Source: Thuidium tamariscinum
Taxonomy: Eukaryota; Streptophyta; Bryopsida; Hypnales; Thuidiaceae
Assembly: GCA_947034885.2 (NCBI GenBank)
Contig: OX344751.2
Span: 7,564,001 to 7,628,000 of the forward strand
Reading direction: 5' to 3'
DNA: 64,000 nucleotides
Positions within the stretch are counted from its first letter, which is position 1. Every line of letters begins with the position of its first letter. This document shows positions 36,082-48,509 of the stretch, in pieces. Below the pieces are notes generated by a model. It searched no databases. It was not told the DNA's origin and saw nothing but the letters and a program-made list of their open reading frames with translations. Position numbers and translations under genes: made by a program.

Positions 36082-37834
36082 TAAGAGGTTCATAAAGTGA
36101 CCATTTATTTATTGATTTGCAATTTGAGAGAGTTTGGCTTTTTGGAATATTTTAATTTTAATTTTTTAGAATGATAAATGGAATTGGTATCTACTACAAG
36201 TGTTTTTTTAATATTTATTGGAATTGGTATTTACTACAAGTGTTTTTTATATTTATTGGAATTGGTTATGGATTTGGAATCACATATTAAGGCTTTGAAA
36301 GTGTCCAAACTATGATGTATTCATTGTCATTACATTGGTAATTGCAATATGCACCACTTTGTTATAGAATGTTCATTGAGCTTACTTGGTTCATAGCCCT
36401 ACTTCCTTAGAAGAAATAAAGACACTCAAAATCACACCATGCTTTAAAGCACCATTTGATGAGATGGTCACAACATGTATATCTCCTAAATCAACATATA
36501 CTTTCTCTTTAAAAAAAACAATTTAAAGGCATTTATCAATATAAACATTGATCCTTCATAATTTTTACATATACTAACCAAATGATTTGTCCTTTGGTGC
36601 ATTGAAATCTCCTATCACTTCCCAATGTGAAAATATATGAATTTTTGCCAATCTAACAGTAAAAACTATTGTTTCAACAATAAAAATTGTCCTCAATAGA
36701 AAAAACAACAATTTGGAGCATTCCTAGCTACCTCAAGGGCCTCCTACCAAACTCCATTGGTAGGCCAAGCTCACATAGAGAGCTCCACGATCCAAGTGAG
36801 CAATTGCACTGTCATGTGGACTCAATGGGTATGAAAGGATCCAATAAGAACTCCACAAGTATTGATTCCTTCAAGACCAACCAATCTTGATCAATGGAGT
36901 TGTCTACCAATTTTGGTGAAACAAGAAATCATGCTTTTCCACTCACTCAATTTGGCTAGATGATAAAAAAAAACTCTTCTTGTCTTCTTGAATGCTTATT
37001 TTGCCCATTGATAGAGCATTGTGAAAGCCTTGAAAGGCTAGTTTGCATTGGTTTTTATGCTATATCAAAGGTAATATTTGACTTTCACTCATAATTGACT
37101 TCTTTCACACTTTTGTCTACAATTTGTCTTGCGTTGTTTGTTATAAATAATAGTAGTGGCCTTCTTGATCTCCTCTTTGGTGAGTCGTAGTTACTCCATT
37201 TTTGTAAAAATCTAGAAGGGGATATTTTTTGTTTAGTCTGATGGTATAACCTAGGCGAGCAGAGTATTGAAGAATTCTAGTGGTCCTCCCTATCCATGGC
37301 CCCAACTCCATTCTCCTAGGTCAATGTCAAATTCATGTACCGATCTGAGTAGGTTGGAACTGAATTTTGGAGAAGTGAAACATCTTAGAAATATTTTTTC
37401 AACAAATTATCCTTAAAAAAAGAAGTGGAATTAATATCTAATCTAAAGTCATTTCATATTTTTATGAGCTTTGGTGGAATTAGTTATAATATTTTGAAAT
37501 TGAAGTGGCATAGGATTCTAAAATAAAACACCTCCTAAACTATACACAGTTTGTACATTGCTAAAGGCTATGAAAAAGCAGGGTGTACAAACAAGGTACA
37601 TTTAAGGAGGTGCTCCATTTTGGAGTCCATTTTGGTGCTCCATTTTCAAACCTTAGTGACATGTAGACTTATAATGCTTGAAAAGCAAGGATGCTTTTAG
37701 GCACATTTGGACTTCAAGCAATGAGGGGTTAAGCCAAGTTCTTTCCGAGTCTACTTTTTTCATAGGCAAAGTGGCCTCTCGTGTGAATGAAGAAGATTTA
37801 TACTTCAATTGCGATTGTCAATCCATTCAACTAT
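36082..37834. other. AT-rich intergenic DNA with repeat fragments
   Basis: No gene is supported. At about 36184-36250 a GGAATTGGTATCTACTACAA-type unit of about 50 bp is duplicated. At 37655-37735 lies the tail of dispersed repeat R1, ending GAGGGGTTAAG. Confidence 0.5.
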
Positions 37835-37837
37835 TTA

Positions 37838-37976
37838 GGGGTGTTTCACACTATGGCCGTCCAAGTCAAGAGGCCATGGTTTTCTCAAATCTGATTGGTG
37901 AAAATCATGGTTTCTAAAATCTCATTGCTGGAATCGACAGCCTCTTGACTTGGACGGCCGTAGTGTAAAACACACC
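37838..37976. mobile_element. Tourist-like foldback MITE with TTA duplication
   Basis: 139 bp flanked by TTA at 37835-37837 and 37977-37979. The ends GGGGTGTTTCACACTATGGC and GCCGTAGTGTAAAACACACC are inverted repeats that continue through CCGTCCAAGTCAAGAGGC, about 38 bp with few mismatches. TTA target duplication and a GG-G-TGTTT terminus are typical of PIF/Harbinger-derived MITEs. The well-kept arms suggest recent insertion. Confidence 0.88.
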
Positions 37977-37979
37977 TTA

Positions 37980-39730
37980 TTGAATTTCGAATCCCACTTT
38001 GAGGATTTTGAGAAAGTTGTTAGGCCTATTATCTTGTCATGCAAACCTTGTCTTCACTTTGTGTAAAGAACTCAAGACCTGCATGGACTGATTTCCAACA
38101 GAGCGGAGACGGCACAATGAAACCAACAGTAGAGCTTTCACTCCTCAACAACCAGCTTTGTGTCATGGACCGGATGTGTGACTCCATGAATGGCACATTT
38201 GGGGTGTATTTTGCCTTTGCTTCATCACCAACAGCCCCTTTTCTTTCCGGCCCCATGCCAGATTGCACCATTTCAAAATAAATATCTACTTTTGAATAGA
38301 TAGAAGTAATCTTTTTTTGTCAAAAAAAATTCAGTCTTCTGCAAAGTGTAAATGAAATTGCCAACTTTGGGTGAAAAATTGGATGAATATGATTGAAAAG
38401 TGTTACTGGGTTCAAAAGATGGATGGATGTAGAAATACAATGCTTCATGCAATTTTAATGATTGCCATCTTGGCCTTTTCCCAAAAACTAAAATAAAATA
38501 AGTTGATCATGAACATTGTGCTTTTATCTCCAAAGGTGGGAAGCAAGATAGTCTATTTGAATAATCATTTTCATCCTTTGAAAATAAGTTATTGCTCAAT
38601 AGATAATTATATGCAATAGAGAATTTTCTTTTTGAATGTTAACCTTTAAAGGACATTTGAAGACATGTGACTTGTTCAAATGATTGATCAATCAAATGAG
38701 CTTCCACCCTCTTTGAAGCCATGGGCAACTTCAAAGCTCCTATTCGATTTTTTTTTAATTGATCTTTTCAATGTTGAAAACTATAAATTCAAATTGAGAT
38801 TCAAACCCTCAGGACTTAGATTGATAAATGCATCTCTTAAAGATTAAAAAAAACTATGCCAAGGAAATTCATAAGTAGTTCGAGTACCAAAGTTTTCTTT
38901 AAATCCAACCTCTAGGATTAGGTATTTTATATAAGGATTAACCTTGCAAGGCCAAGCCCAAAACCATAGACATAAACCTCAAAATCCTCTCACTTTGTAT
39001 GCTTCCATTTTGTAATTGTATATTCTTGAAATTTTATATCAATTATAGACAATTTCAAAATCCACATGTTTTTTCATATATTACAATGCATTTCATACTT
39101 GTGGCAATGTGTAATTGACTTCTCTTCATTTTTTATTCTTTCAAGTATTGGTAGGAAAATAAAGTTATTGTATTCTTTAAGAGTACATTGTGTGATTCTA
39201 AATCAGAGCAACAATACTTTGTTTTGGTTTTGTAACCAAGACTACTATAGGAGAATGTTAAAAAATTTAGCATAACAATAATTCCAAAAATAAACACCAA
39301 CATACTAGGGAATTTATACTTTTGAAGACAAATTCTTTAGCATTGTAGAAAATTACAAGGACCAAGGTGTTAGTGTTTAAAGTGAAAAAAAAAAAAATTT
39401 TGCACCTTCCCACAAAGGTTCTTCAAATTTGAATTGTTCTAACCTAATTTCTTTTGCATTTCTTGATTTGAATATACAAAATATTACTTTGGAAAGTTGA
39501 GTTCCAAGTCTAGGGAAAAAAATTCCAAAAAACTTTTGATTTCATCCTATAATTATTTCAAAATACAAGCAGATACAAGAGGGAAGAAAAAACCAAGTCC
39601 AGATCTAAAATGGAATGAATTTCTAGAGTGGAACTCCAGTGCTTGGACGAGTATCAGTATGGCGAGCAAAATCCTTCTTGAAGGAAAATGCCAAATTGAT
39701 CCTATGCGGCAACTATGCTTGCTTCATCTA
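37980..39730. other. Intergenic DNA with a short mixed-composition block
   Basis: 38030-38281 is less AT-rich and open on both strands for about 80 codons, but no motif is recognisable and neither frame has splice support. The rest is AT-rich. Confidence 0.4.
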
Positions 39731-39739
39731 CAGTACATA

Positions 39740-41430
39740 ACTTAAGCAGCAGATTTTGGAGATACTGTGCACTGAAGTCCTGAACGCTTCACTTCACTAC
39801 AAACTTGAAAATCTCCAAGACGTTAGAAAAATCTCTACAGATTCAGTGTCGCTTCGTTGCTGTTGGAAATTCGGTGGTGGTGGTGGGGGAAGTGTGACTC
39901 AGTTATCATCAACAAGGCGATAATAAGTTATGAATATCTTCGAATACAGTATTTCAGTTGGATAGAACAATATCTCCAATAATCAGAATATCAGTTACTC
40001 ACATCCGAAAACAGTCTCTTCCAGTCCACCGTATCCCTTCATAAATAGTAAACGGACTCCTCACAGGTACCGGCCAGTAGGTGAAATCCGGCGATCAGAT
40101 CCGTGACTACCAGCCACATCGGTATTACCGGTAAATAACTGGTCCACAAATCCCACTAAAACATGCACACTGAAGACTCCTGCTTGGAAATTTGTTTCGT
40201 TTTATTAGCATACTTTGAGGTTTATTTCTACGACGAAAAAGAAACGCATTCAACGGCACCTGGAGATGGAGCCAGGGGCGGGTCTCTTGATAGACAGCTA
40301 CGAGCTGCTACGTAATGTTATGGCGATTTTACGTGAGACCGTCATCTCATCCCGACTTTCCGACTTCCCGAGAGCAGATGGCCGGGGTTTTAACTTGAGA
40401 TTAAAGTTGGGCCTACAAGACTCCGTGTTTTGGGGCTTTTGGCCTGGTTGTATTCCAAAGAAGGGGAAACAACCTAATAAAAAATAGAGAATTAAATAGA
40501 GTCCTGCACGCTGCCCAGCGCTGACCTTTGGTAGTTTGGTTCCGTGGGTCCAGGCATCCAGGAAAACTGGTACAACATTCTTCCGCTTTGTCCCATTCGT
40601 TTGTCTGCCAGCCAGCAACGACTGAACGCCGGGTTCCCAATGCTGACGCCCGAATTTGCTAAGCTTAGCCCAGCAGCCCCAGCTGTGATGAGCCGAAGAT
40701 TGTTTCCATATTTTCGGTGCTCCATGGAACTCACATGCAGCGAATCCCACCATCGATCGCAAGAATGTACGGTTCCGCTCGATTTCTCCCGGATTCGGGA
40801 AGGATCTGCCGCGATCTCCGCGAGTATTTCTATAATTGCATCCACCGGATTACCGGAACAGTCAACGCCAAACACGTCCACAAAGTGTCGGAACTCGGAA
40901 CTCGGAAGGGCAGTCCGAAGGCCCCCCTCCGTGCTACATGAATGTACCGCCCCCGTTCTCGCCCTGTTCGATCGATTCATCAGCTCCAGCTCTTTTTTAA
41001 GCACACGATGGATTTTATATTTCACACGGCCATCTAATTCGAACTGAAATAAGTGTAACTTACTGTGCGTAAACTTTTTTTTCCAGGCTACGAAGAACAC
41101 GCGAGAAAGATATGCAGCATAATTTTACACGCATCTTCATAATGCATCACAGCCGAGATGATCAATTCATGTAAACCGGTCTCTGTTCGATCAGTCCTCG
41201 ATCGGGAAAGCTGGTGACCGATATCGATGACCGCAGCCTGATCGAAGGCCGGAGCGAGCAAGATCAATGATATCTGCGTCAATGACTTGGGGGAATGAAA
41301 TGATGAGAGAAAGATTGATACAATATTTCTCCGTTCAGGCAGGCATGGCTGGTTGGGTGGAGTATTAATTGGAACCACTCCCCGAATCCCGCACAATAAA
41401 CTGCACCAGTAAAGGGATTGGACCAGCTGG
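39740..41430. other. GC-richer island, unidentified
   Basis: Gene-like composition with many CG dinucleotides. It contains the minus-strand open frame annotated separately. The remainder has no recognisable domain. Confidence 0.4.
40492..41047 (-). CDS. Unidentified open frame, possible exon
   Basis: A stop-free minus-strand frame of about 185 codons lies downstream of a fair splice acceptor (TTACACTTATTTCAG, read on the minus strand) at 41048, or it could begin at an ATG near 40980. The predicted protein is mixed and soluble, with FRHFVDVFGVDCSGNP and ILAEIAADPSRIRE stretches. I recognise no domain. An overlapping plus-strand frame (40544-41047) is equally long, so GC-richness alone may explain both. 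Treat it as a candidate exon only. Confidence 0.25.
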
Positions 41431-41436
41431 CATGTA

Positions 41437-42301
41437 ATGATCGATTCCGCTACGCTAATGAGATGGCCAAGGGATTGGATTTGCTTCGGATATGGCCCTC
41501 AGCTCAATCTCCCGATCCTCTCACAGCCCTCCACGCACCCAGCTAGCTAGAGTAGCTCTAATATTTAACTACGGCTCTTACTCAAGCCGTAGATCTGCAA
41601 TCACTGCTCCCATCATATTGGGAACATGCGATCATCGCGCGCCTGCTACTCGTACACCCATTACTTCGATTTGTGTGTTATTATCTACCAGTTATTAGAC
41701 GTGGTTGAAATTTAATTGGCAAGCTTCCGCTGGTAATTCTAGGCAGTGGAGTAAAGTAGGGAGTGAGTTGTTCCGTGGCATGCATCGTATAATTGAAAGG
41801 CCTGGTCAGTGGAGTGAACAGGCAATATCGTCGTCACTCCGCGCACGTACTTTCAGTTCAATTCTGTGTCTGAGCGAGACCGGACCTGCACTGCCTGCCT
41901 GCCTGCCTGAACCAGCTACTGAAGTTAACGAAGCTTCATATATGTCTGTAGTGAGCACAGAAGATCTGATTAAGACCTAATTCTAACACTTACCCTAAGT
42001 GCTGAAGTGGGTTGGATTCTGCAAGATTTACTGCACAACTTAGTGATACTATTCTGTTCGTGCGTGGGGCAGTGCCTGCCTGGTCAGTTGTCTGTAATAT
42101 ATATCGAAGATTTCTACTCAAGTTTACCGGGATATGGACAGACTGGAATTGATTTATTTCTATAAATTCGAACTTACTGCGAGCAGAACTCACTGAATAG
42201 CGATCGAACTGAAGTCTGTACTGAACAGGTCTTATCTGAGAGCTGGGAAGTTCTTCAGGCCTCACCTCAAAGCTGTTGTTCTTTCCCACTTCCACAGATC
42301 A
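41437..42301 (+). mobile_element. Possible LTR of truncated copia-type retrotransposon
   Basis: The segment ends ...GATCA directly before TGGTGTCAGAA (42302-42312), close to the usual plant primer-binding site for initiator tRNA-Met. An ATG follows 66 bases later, and a TATA-like TAATATATAT lies at 42095. A TGATC at 41437 could be the left end (inverted with GATCA), but no second LTR or target duplication is seen. Confidence 0.3.
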
Positions 42302-42312
42302 TGGTGTCAGAA
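42302..42312 (+). other. Candidate tRNA-iMet primer-binding site
   Basis: TGGTGTCAGAA differs at one of the first ten positions from the common plant retroelement site TGGTATCAGA. The downstream ATG frame at 42379 runs into A/T runs, so the element would be 3'-truncated. Confidence 0.3.
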
Positions 42313-42399
42313 ATCTATGTGACTGGTCCGACTCGTCCTGAAATTGGTAATAGCCATCTGTCAGAGTAGGCTGGCAAGATGGCTTCTAGAGACTGTAAA

Positions 42400-43760
42400 A
42401 AAAAAATTATAATTTTTTTGCTAAATAAGGCGATTTTTGACGTGAGTAGCAGCAGGATTTTTTTTTTCATTTTTTCATTTTTTTTCATTTTTCATGAAGT
42501 GCCAAAGTGCCAATATAAAGTGTTACAATGGTGCTCCATATTTCAACATCCATCCACATATTTGATGGAAAATATCACATTAGCACATACCATATGAATA
42601 TATTTATTGTTTCATCCACGGTCAAGAGTTTTCATTCAAGATTTTATATAAGTACAATTTTTTTTGGCAAAAAACTTCATGATTTTTTTGCCATTTTTTT
42701 GCTAAATTATGTATTTGGATGCAATCTCACATTAGAAAGTCAAAAAAAGCCTTGAGTGTTAGTCTTTTTTTGTTTGCAAGTTAAACAATTGTTAGGCACC
42801 TTGAAATGCAAGCATGTAAAGTAAAACAACACATTCCTAAACTCTTGGTGTAAAAATAAGGTCTTCGCTCTGGCACTTTCTACAAGCCCAAGTGACATCT
42901 CTCTATCAACTTCCCCCCTAGGTTGAACATCCGGATTGATTGTTTTTCTTTTTCTTTTGGTTTTTAATGGTCACCACCCGTTTTAAAAATAAAAAAGTAA
43001 AACAATATATTGTGGTCAATTGCCTTCATGCCATTGCTAAAGTTTTTAAGAAAAAAATCCCCATACAAAGACAAGTTTGAGGCACAACACTAGCAACTAA
43101 AATTATAATTTTTTTGACAAAGTATGAATTTGCTATGTGGATTTTTGAAGTATTCAATCCATCATCATGGCCCAATTGAGTCTATAAACTACCTAAGAAC
43201 CAACAAAATTTGTATTCGTACCACTTATCTAACACACCTAGAGTAGTTGTGATAGTTTCTAACATGGAAGGCCTAAAAAGTGCCATCCATCTGAGGCTAA
43301 ATTTTATGCTTGAGCCAGATTCATTGTACTCTTTTTTTTTGGTTTTTCAATGGTCACCGCCCTTTTTGAAAAAAAAAAGTGCCATCCAAAAATAAAATTA
43401 GATTGAAAAGTTAGATGTTTGTAATGGGGTCAATAATCACAATTATATTGTCAAATAAGATGTTGATGAGGACTTACATCTCATTTATTGAAAAAACTCA
43501 TAGGTGGATCATTCTCTAGGTGTTCTCTATGGGGTCATTAGACCACAATGGGTTGATAAGACTACCTTAGTAAGAGAAAAATGAATACAATCAATTGTAA
43601 AAATAAATCTATGTAATCACCAAATAGAATAAAGTTTCATTCAACTATTAATGACTCAAATATACTTTAGAGAGGTCTTGGAGAAGTTCAAAAACCAAGC
43701 ATTTTTCAATTACAGGGAATTTTGGCAGCTTGTTTCTTCTTCATGCAATGTCCATTTCTA
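42400..43760. other. AT-rich intergenic DNA
   Basis: No gene is supported; long T runs around 42460-42500. A TGGTCACC(A/G)CC block occurs twice (about 42969 and 43351), each followed by a purine-rich run, suggesting another degenerate repeat. Confidence 0.45.
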
Positions 43761-43769
43761 GTTTTTGTT

Positions 43770-44272
43770 TTGAAAAAGTTCTACATTCTAGTCTAGTTTG
43801 TCTGGCTAAAATTTTATACCAATCTAAAGTTATAAGTGGCTAAGAAGCATTTTAGTAGAAGGAGGTCTAATCCTAGATGTATTTTGTGCTATTTTTTTTT
43901 GTTGTTTTGAGATTATTTTGCAAACACAATGAGTCAATTGAATGACATTTTTTTCACCAATGCCTTTGGAAGTTGACTTCAAAGCACTTTTTAGTTTAAA
44001 GGTTTTTTTCATTTGAGTAGGTTTAGAGATCAAACTTCCCTTCAAAAATCCAAATGTGTTTTTAAGAGAATTTCAACATTTTTTTTCAACACTAAAACAT
44101 TACAATCTTGCAATCTATGTGACCAAATGATTCCAAATTTGATCCTCATCATCTAGAACATGTACACTACAAAATTGTACAATTGAGACTTTAGAGGCAT
44201 GTAGAGTTATAAGGCTTAAAAAGTAAGGATGTTTTCAAACCCAAAAACGCCTTGGGCCTTGAGGGGTTAAAT
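43770..44272 (+). repeat. Dispersed repeat R1, copy 2
   Basis: Collinear with 12880-13375 over about 500 bp. Shared blocks include GAAGCATTTTAGTAG, TGAGTAGGTTTAGA-like and CAACACTAAAACATTAC. It ends CTTGAGGGGTTAAA, the signature. Confidence 0.78.
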
Positions 44273-46500
44273 GGTTAACTTAGGGAAATATGTAGAAAGC
44301 CCAACCATTTCTTGATATAATTGTTTTGTTTGTTTCATATTCATCCCTGCAAGCTACAGTAGACTCTTGGCGTAAATCTTCAAAGACACCCCACCTACCC
44401 CAATTTTAAAGCATTTGAATCCCTTTTTCTTTTTGCAAGAAAATTTTGATGCTTGATAGTCTAAGTAACTTATTGTTTGGCAAATCAGGACAAAATCTTT
44501 TCTTGACTCTAGATTCCAGATGGCATGAGCTTTATGGACCAAAAGAATATGGGTTGCAAAATCTTTAGACCCTCAGTAGACTTTTTCCAGATAAGGTTTA
44601 TCTTAGGGAGTGAATGTACAGTACAGCACAGCACACAAATGCTAGCCAGACAAAGGAAGACCAAGCGTGCGGATTTGAATTTCCCTCAAGAAGTTTCATT
44701 GCAATCTTCATTGTTTTAAAGAAAAAGAAAAAGAAATTAAGATGAATTTAAAAAGAATTCTAGAGCAAAGCTATACCATTTGACTCAAAAATGCAATTTA
44801 AGAACTTGAATGTATACCACCATTAACCCCTAAGTGATGCCGGCGCCATTTTTTGGCGTTCAGATGACTTCGCAGGGGCAACAGAGGACATGAACAGTAG
44901 TTTTTTCATTCACTTTTTTTTAAATGACCTTTCACATTCAGTTGTAAAGAGTCTCCAATTGAGTTTTTAGTCTAACTACTATTTATTTTCATGTAGTTGA
45001 GAAGTAATTAGAGAAAACGGATGGCAAAATTTGCCATTTTAGTGTATTTTGAGAGATTGATTGAATCTAAAATTTCTCCTTGAAAATGACATTTTTTGAG
45101 TTTGAACCCAACTAATGAAATGAAGGTCTTTTCTTCTAGTTTCTACTCCAATTGGAATTTTAGAAAAATTTATAAAATTGAATATTTTATTGCAATTTGA
45201 ATTTTGGCTGCATCTTTAATGTCCACTGCAACCTATAAATAGGTGTACACGGAAGCTGATCTTACACCATGATGTTTGTCACAACAATTTACACACATCG
45301 TAAAATTTTCAGATTTTTTGAGATAATTTTCTATTTTCTATGATTCTTTCTTCATTTTCTCTTCAAAAAGTCTCATGAAAATCAATTTTCCTCAAAAAAA
45401 TCTGAAATTTCTGTGAAGTGCAGAAGACATGTACTTCCATCTCTGAAAAATAAAATAAAAAAATTTCATACTTGATTGGTTCATGAACGGTATCAAATTG
45501 AGTGACCAGCAAGGGGGCTTCCAACTAGTGGTCATAGGCCCGTCCTTTAAGGGTTAAAATCTGACCTGCAATGGGTCTGCTCCCATTTATTCTGTAGTTC
45601 ACCCTATTTCCAAGAGGCAAACTCTCTAGTGTACATATTAGTGTCTCTCCAAATTACAGTACATAAACAAGTTTATCAAGACTTTTCATATCCATTTAGA
45701 AGGAAATAGAAGTACAAAAGTGTCAATCACTCTTGACAAGTTCACGTTTCAAGACATCTGCCAAAACAAGTTCAAATTTTATTTACATAACATGTTGAGC
45801 TCAAAATTGAAACACTCATGAAAATCCATGAGAGAAAATCTGGATGACTCTCCAGAGGTTGTTTTCTCTAATGCACATTAATTTTTTTTAAATTCATTTT
45901 GTCATGAACTCTAGTGATTGGGGGATCAAACTTTGAATATTGTCAAAAATGATAAAATTTGCTTCTATGATTTATGAAAATTATTGATACTATAAAATAT
46001 GAGAGGAAACAACTTTCGTAGCAAAAACTAGAATGTTGTTTTTGATATTCAACTTGAAAAATTGACCTACAAACAATATACAACATATACATTATTATAA
46101 ACAAGATCGTGAATTTGACCTACACATGTATACTATGATGGATAGTATGAATTTTGCCATACATATTTTTGTTGGCCTAACTCACTTTGCTAATGCCACT
46201 TATATTTTACCAAATGCAAACATACTTTTGGGAGATTGATTTGATTGCAAGGCAAATTGTAGGTATATACAAATAAGGTAAGCTCCTCCATATGTGTTAT
46301 TGATCCAAAGTTGCTATCATCAATATGTGTATACCTCCAAAATCATTATGAACCTATATGTAAGAAATGATTGCAAAACTTCTACCCAAGAAACTATGAT
46401 CTTTCACAATTTTTGCATCCAATTTCTTGCTTTTTGGGTGCATTTAAACCTTCTTTCAATTTCCAAGAAGAAAACATGAGAATTTAAGGAGTTTGATGAT
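44273..46500. other. AT-rich intergenic DNA
   Basis: No gene is supported. Signature motifs occur at 44824-44860 (with a CGCC/GGCG hairpin) and 45541-45557. Confidence 0.5.
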
Positions 46501-46505
46501 ATTAT

Positions 46506-46965
46506 GGTAGAACCACTCATTCCCAACATAACAATTAGATCCTCAACTGAACAATTAGATATCCAACTAAACAACTAGATATCCAACTTATAGGTGCAAC
46601 TATTTCCAACTAAGGTTGATATAAATTTCCAATTAAGGTTGGAATAGATTTCCAACCAAAGCTTGAAATGTGTTTTTGATACTTTTTCAAGATTGGATTA
46701 ATATGTTCATGACACATGTCCTAAGGTAGTGAGTGGGAAAGTAGTTTTTGAATGATTAGAATTAGAAAATTCTATACATTGGGCATAGATTCTAGATAGT
46801 TTTTTGCTTCTAAAACTCATAGTAATTGAATTCAAAGAAAAACAATGAAAAGTTGGCAATCCCCATGATTTTTATCTTTCTATATGGCAAAAAGTTTACA
46901 TTGTCGTGTATTGCTCTACAACATACACAAAATTGCTTAAATGGTTGATTATGGTTGGTTCTACC
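46506..46965. mobile_element. TIR element related to family A
   Basis: Starts GGTAGAACCACTCATTCCC and ends GGTTGGTTCTACC, inverted repeats of about 10-15 bp with mismatches inside. The interior has short iterated AACAATTAGATATCCAACT-like units (46528-46580). Relatives lie at 8440-8860, 18660-18800 and, inverted, about 7140-7220. Confidence 0.7.
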
Positions 46966-47289
46966 ACTAACTAGAGTAGCAAAAAGTGGCAATTTTTTGG
47001 GTGCCCAGAAGGGCTTATTTTTAGACCTTTTGGTGTTAGATTGTACTAGAATCACATAATTCGGCTAAAAAATGGCAACAACCCATGGAGTTTTTTTTGT
47101 TAAAAATTCTTTGTATTAAAAAGAATCTTGGATGAAATCAGCACATTCTGAATGAAAGTAAAAATATGTTTACGTAATATGAGCTAATGTAATATTTTCT
47201 ATTCAATATGTAGATGAATGTTGAAATTTGAATCACCACTATCCATTCCATACCTTGTAGATAGGCTATTCGTTTGTTTATATGTTGAA

Positions 47290-47450
47290 ATCTCCCAGAC
47301 CATGGTGACGTTGTTGGTACCATTGGAAAGTCTTTAGAGAAGAGGGGTGCATAGGCTTTGTTTTGTGATATTTTGACCTATGGTAAAAAAGTTACCAAAT
47401 TTCAAAAGATTTATTGAATTAAAATTTAAAAAAACTAATTTACTTCTATT
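47290..47450 (+). repeat. Degenerate repeat related to 30173-30495
   Basis: Shares GGTACCAT, AGGGGTGCAT, GGCTTTGTTTTGT and a following AAATTTCAAA block. No coding signal. Confidence 0.45.
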
Positions 47451-47477
47451 TTAGCCGTGACCAAGGCTAAGAGTACA

Positions 47478-47756
47478 CTAAGGTAAGTACACCCAAAATG
47501 GCACCTGACCTTGAAGCGCCATCTACAATGTGCATACATTTCCAAAATCAGTCATGTATCCAAACTGTAGATGGTGCTTTCAGAAACAGACTTTGACCAT
47601 TAATAACTTTTGCATACGATATCCAAATCCTCTGTTCTTTGGTGCATTGGAACATGCTTTCACTCGCCAACAAGACTGTATAAAAATCTGAACAGCATGA
47701 TAACAGGACCTGGACACTGTAAAAATAAGTGGCGCTTTTAGGTGTACCCACCTTAG
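47478..47756. mobile_element. 279-bp TIR element, family E
   Basis: The ends are CTAAGGTAAGTACACCCAAA and TTTTAGGTGTACCCACCTTAG, about 28-bp inverted repeats. The interior also has CGCCATCTAC mirrored by GTAGATGGTGC. No coding capacity. Confidence 0.85.
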
Positions 47757-48107
47757 TAACATTTTACATTGCCACTTTTGCACTTCATCAAAAATGGGAA
47801 TTTAAAAAATAAATAAAATAGAAGCCCTGGTGCCCACGTTGCCATACTTCGAGAACCGAGTCTGAAAACCAGAGAATCTGATCTTCCTGGTGAGATTTTG
47901 TTCTTTCCAGCAGCCGAGTGTGTTCTTGTTTACTCTTTTCCATTTCCTTCCCTTCAAAAGCTTCATTTTGTCACCTTCCCAAGTCCCCAACTGCAGAAGT
48001 CTGGCTGAGAGCAGCCAACGTCGAAGGAGGTCATTCCCTTGGTCAAATGCACGGGAGACTGAAGAAGAAGGTAGAAGGCTCGAGAATACTTCGGGCATTA
48101 AAACTGC

Positions 48108-48405
48108 CCACCTCCTCAAATGTACAACATTTGTACATGATGTTTTTCCATCTTTACAGGAATGTACAAGTTGTGTACATTTGAGGAGGTGGGTGGTTTT
48201 AGAGCCAATACCATTTTGACTTCAAAAATTTATATCTAATTACACAAAACTTCAAAAAATATGAAATGACTTGGATTAGATGCCAATTCCACTCAACTTT
48301 CAAAGGAAATTTATTGAAAATATTTCAAGACTTTTCAACTCTCCAAAATCCAGTTTCAGCTGTTAGATGGGCACTTCATGGACCTCCTAGGCTCCTACCG
48401 GACCA
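48108..48405. mobile_element. Family C element copy 2, with strong hairpin
   Basis: At 48108-48193, CCCACCTCCTCAAATGTACA is mirrored by TGTACATTTGAGGAGGTGGG, giving a hairpin with about 30-bp arms. The following sequence matches family C (30590-30813) through CATGGACCTCCT. It may be a rearranged or nested copy. Confidence 0.7.
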
Positions 48406-48509
48406 ATGTGAATGAAGAGTGTGGAGTATGAGAAGTTTATGGAGATTGTGGTTGCCTTTTAGAGAAAAAGCCCTTTTGGCTTTGTCCTAAGGGAGGAAGC
48501 TCAAAAACT

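Noticed and set aside
38029-38281. Two 80-codon frames on opposite strands
   Set aside because: Mutually exclusive, no motif, no flanking exons; likely composition or an old transposon scrap.
41570-41593. CTACGGCT...AGCCGTAG hairpin as a microRNA gene
   Set aside because: An eight-base stem is too short for a plant microRNA precursor and matches no microRNA I know.
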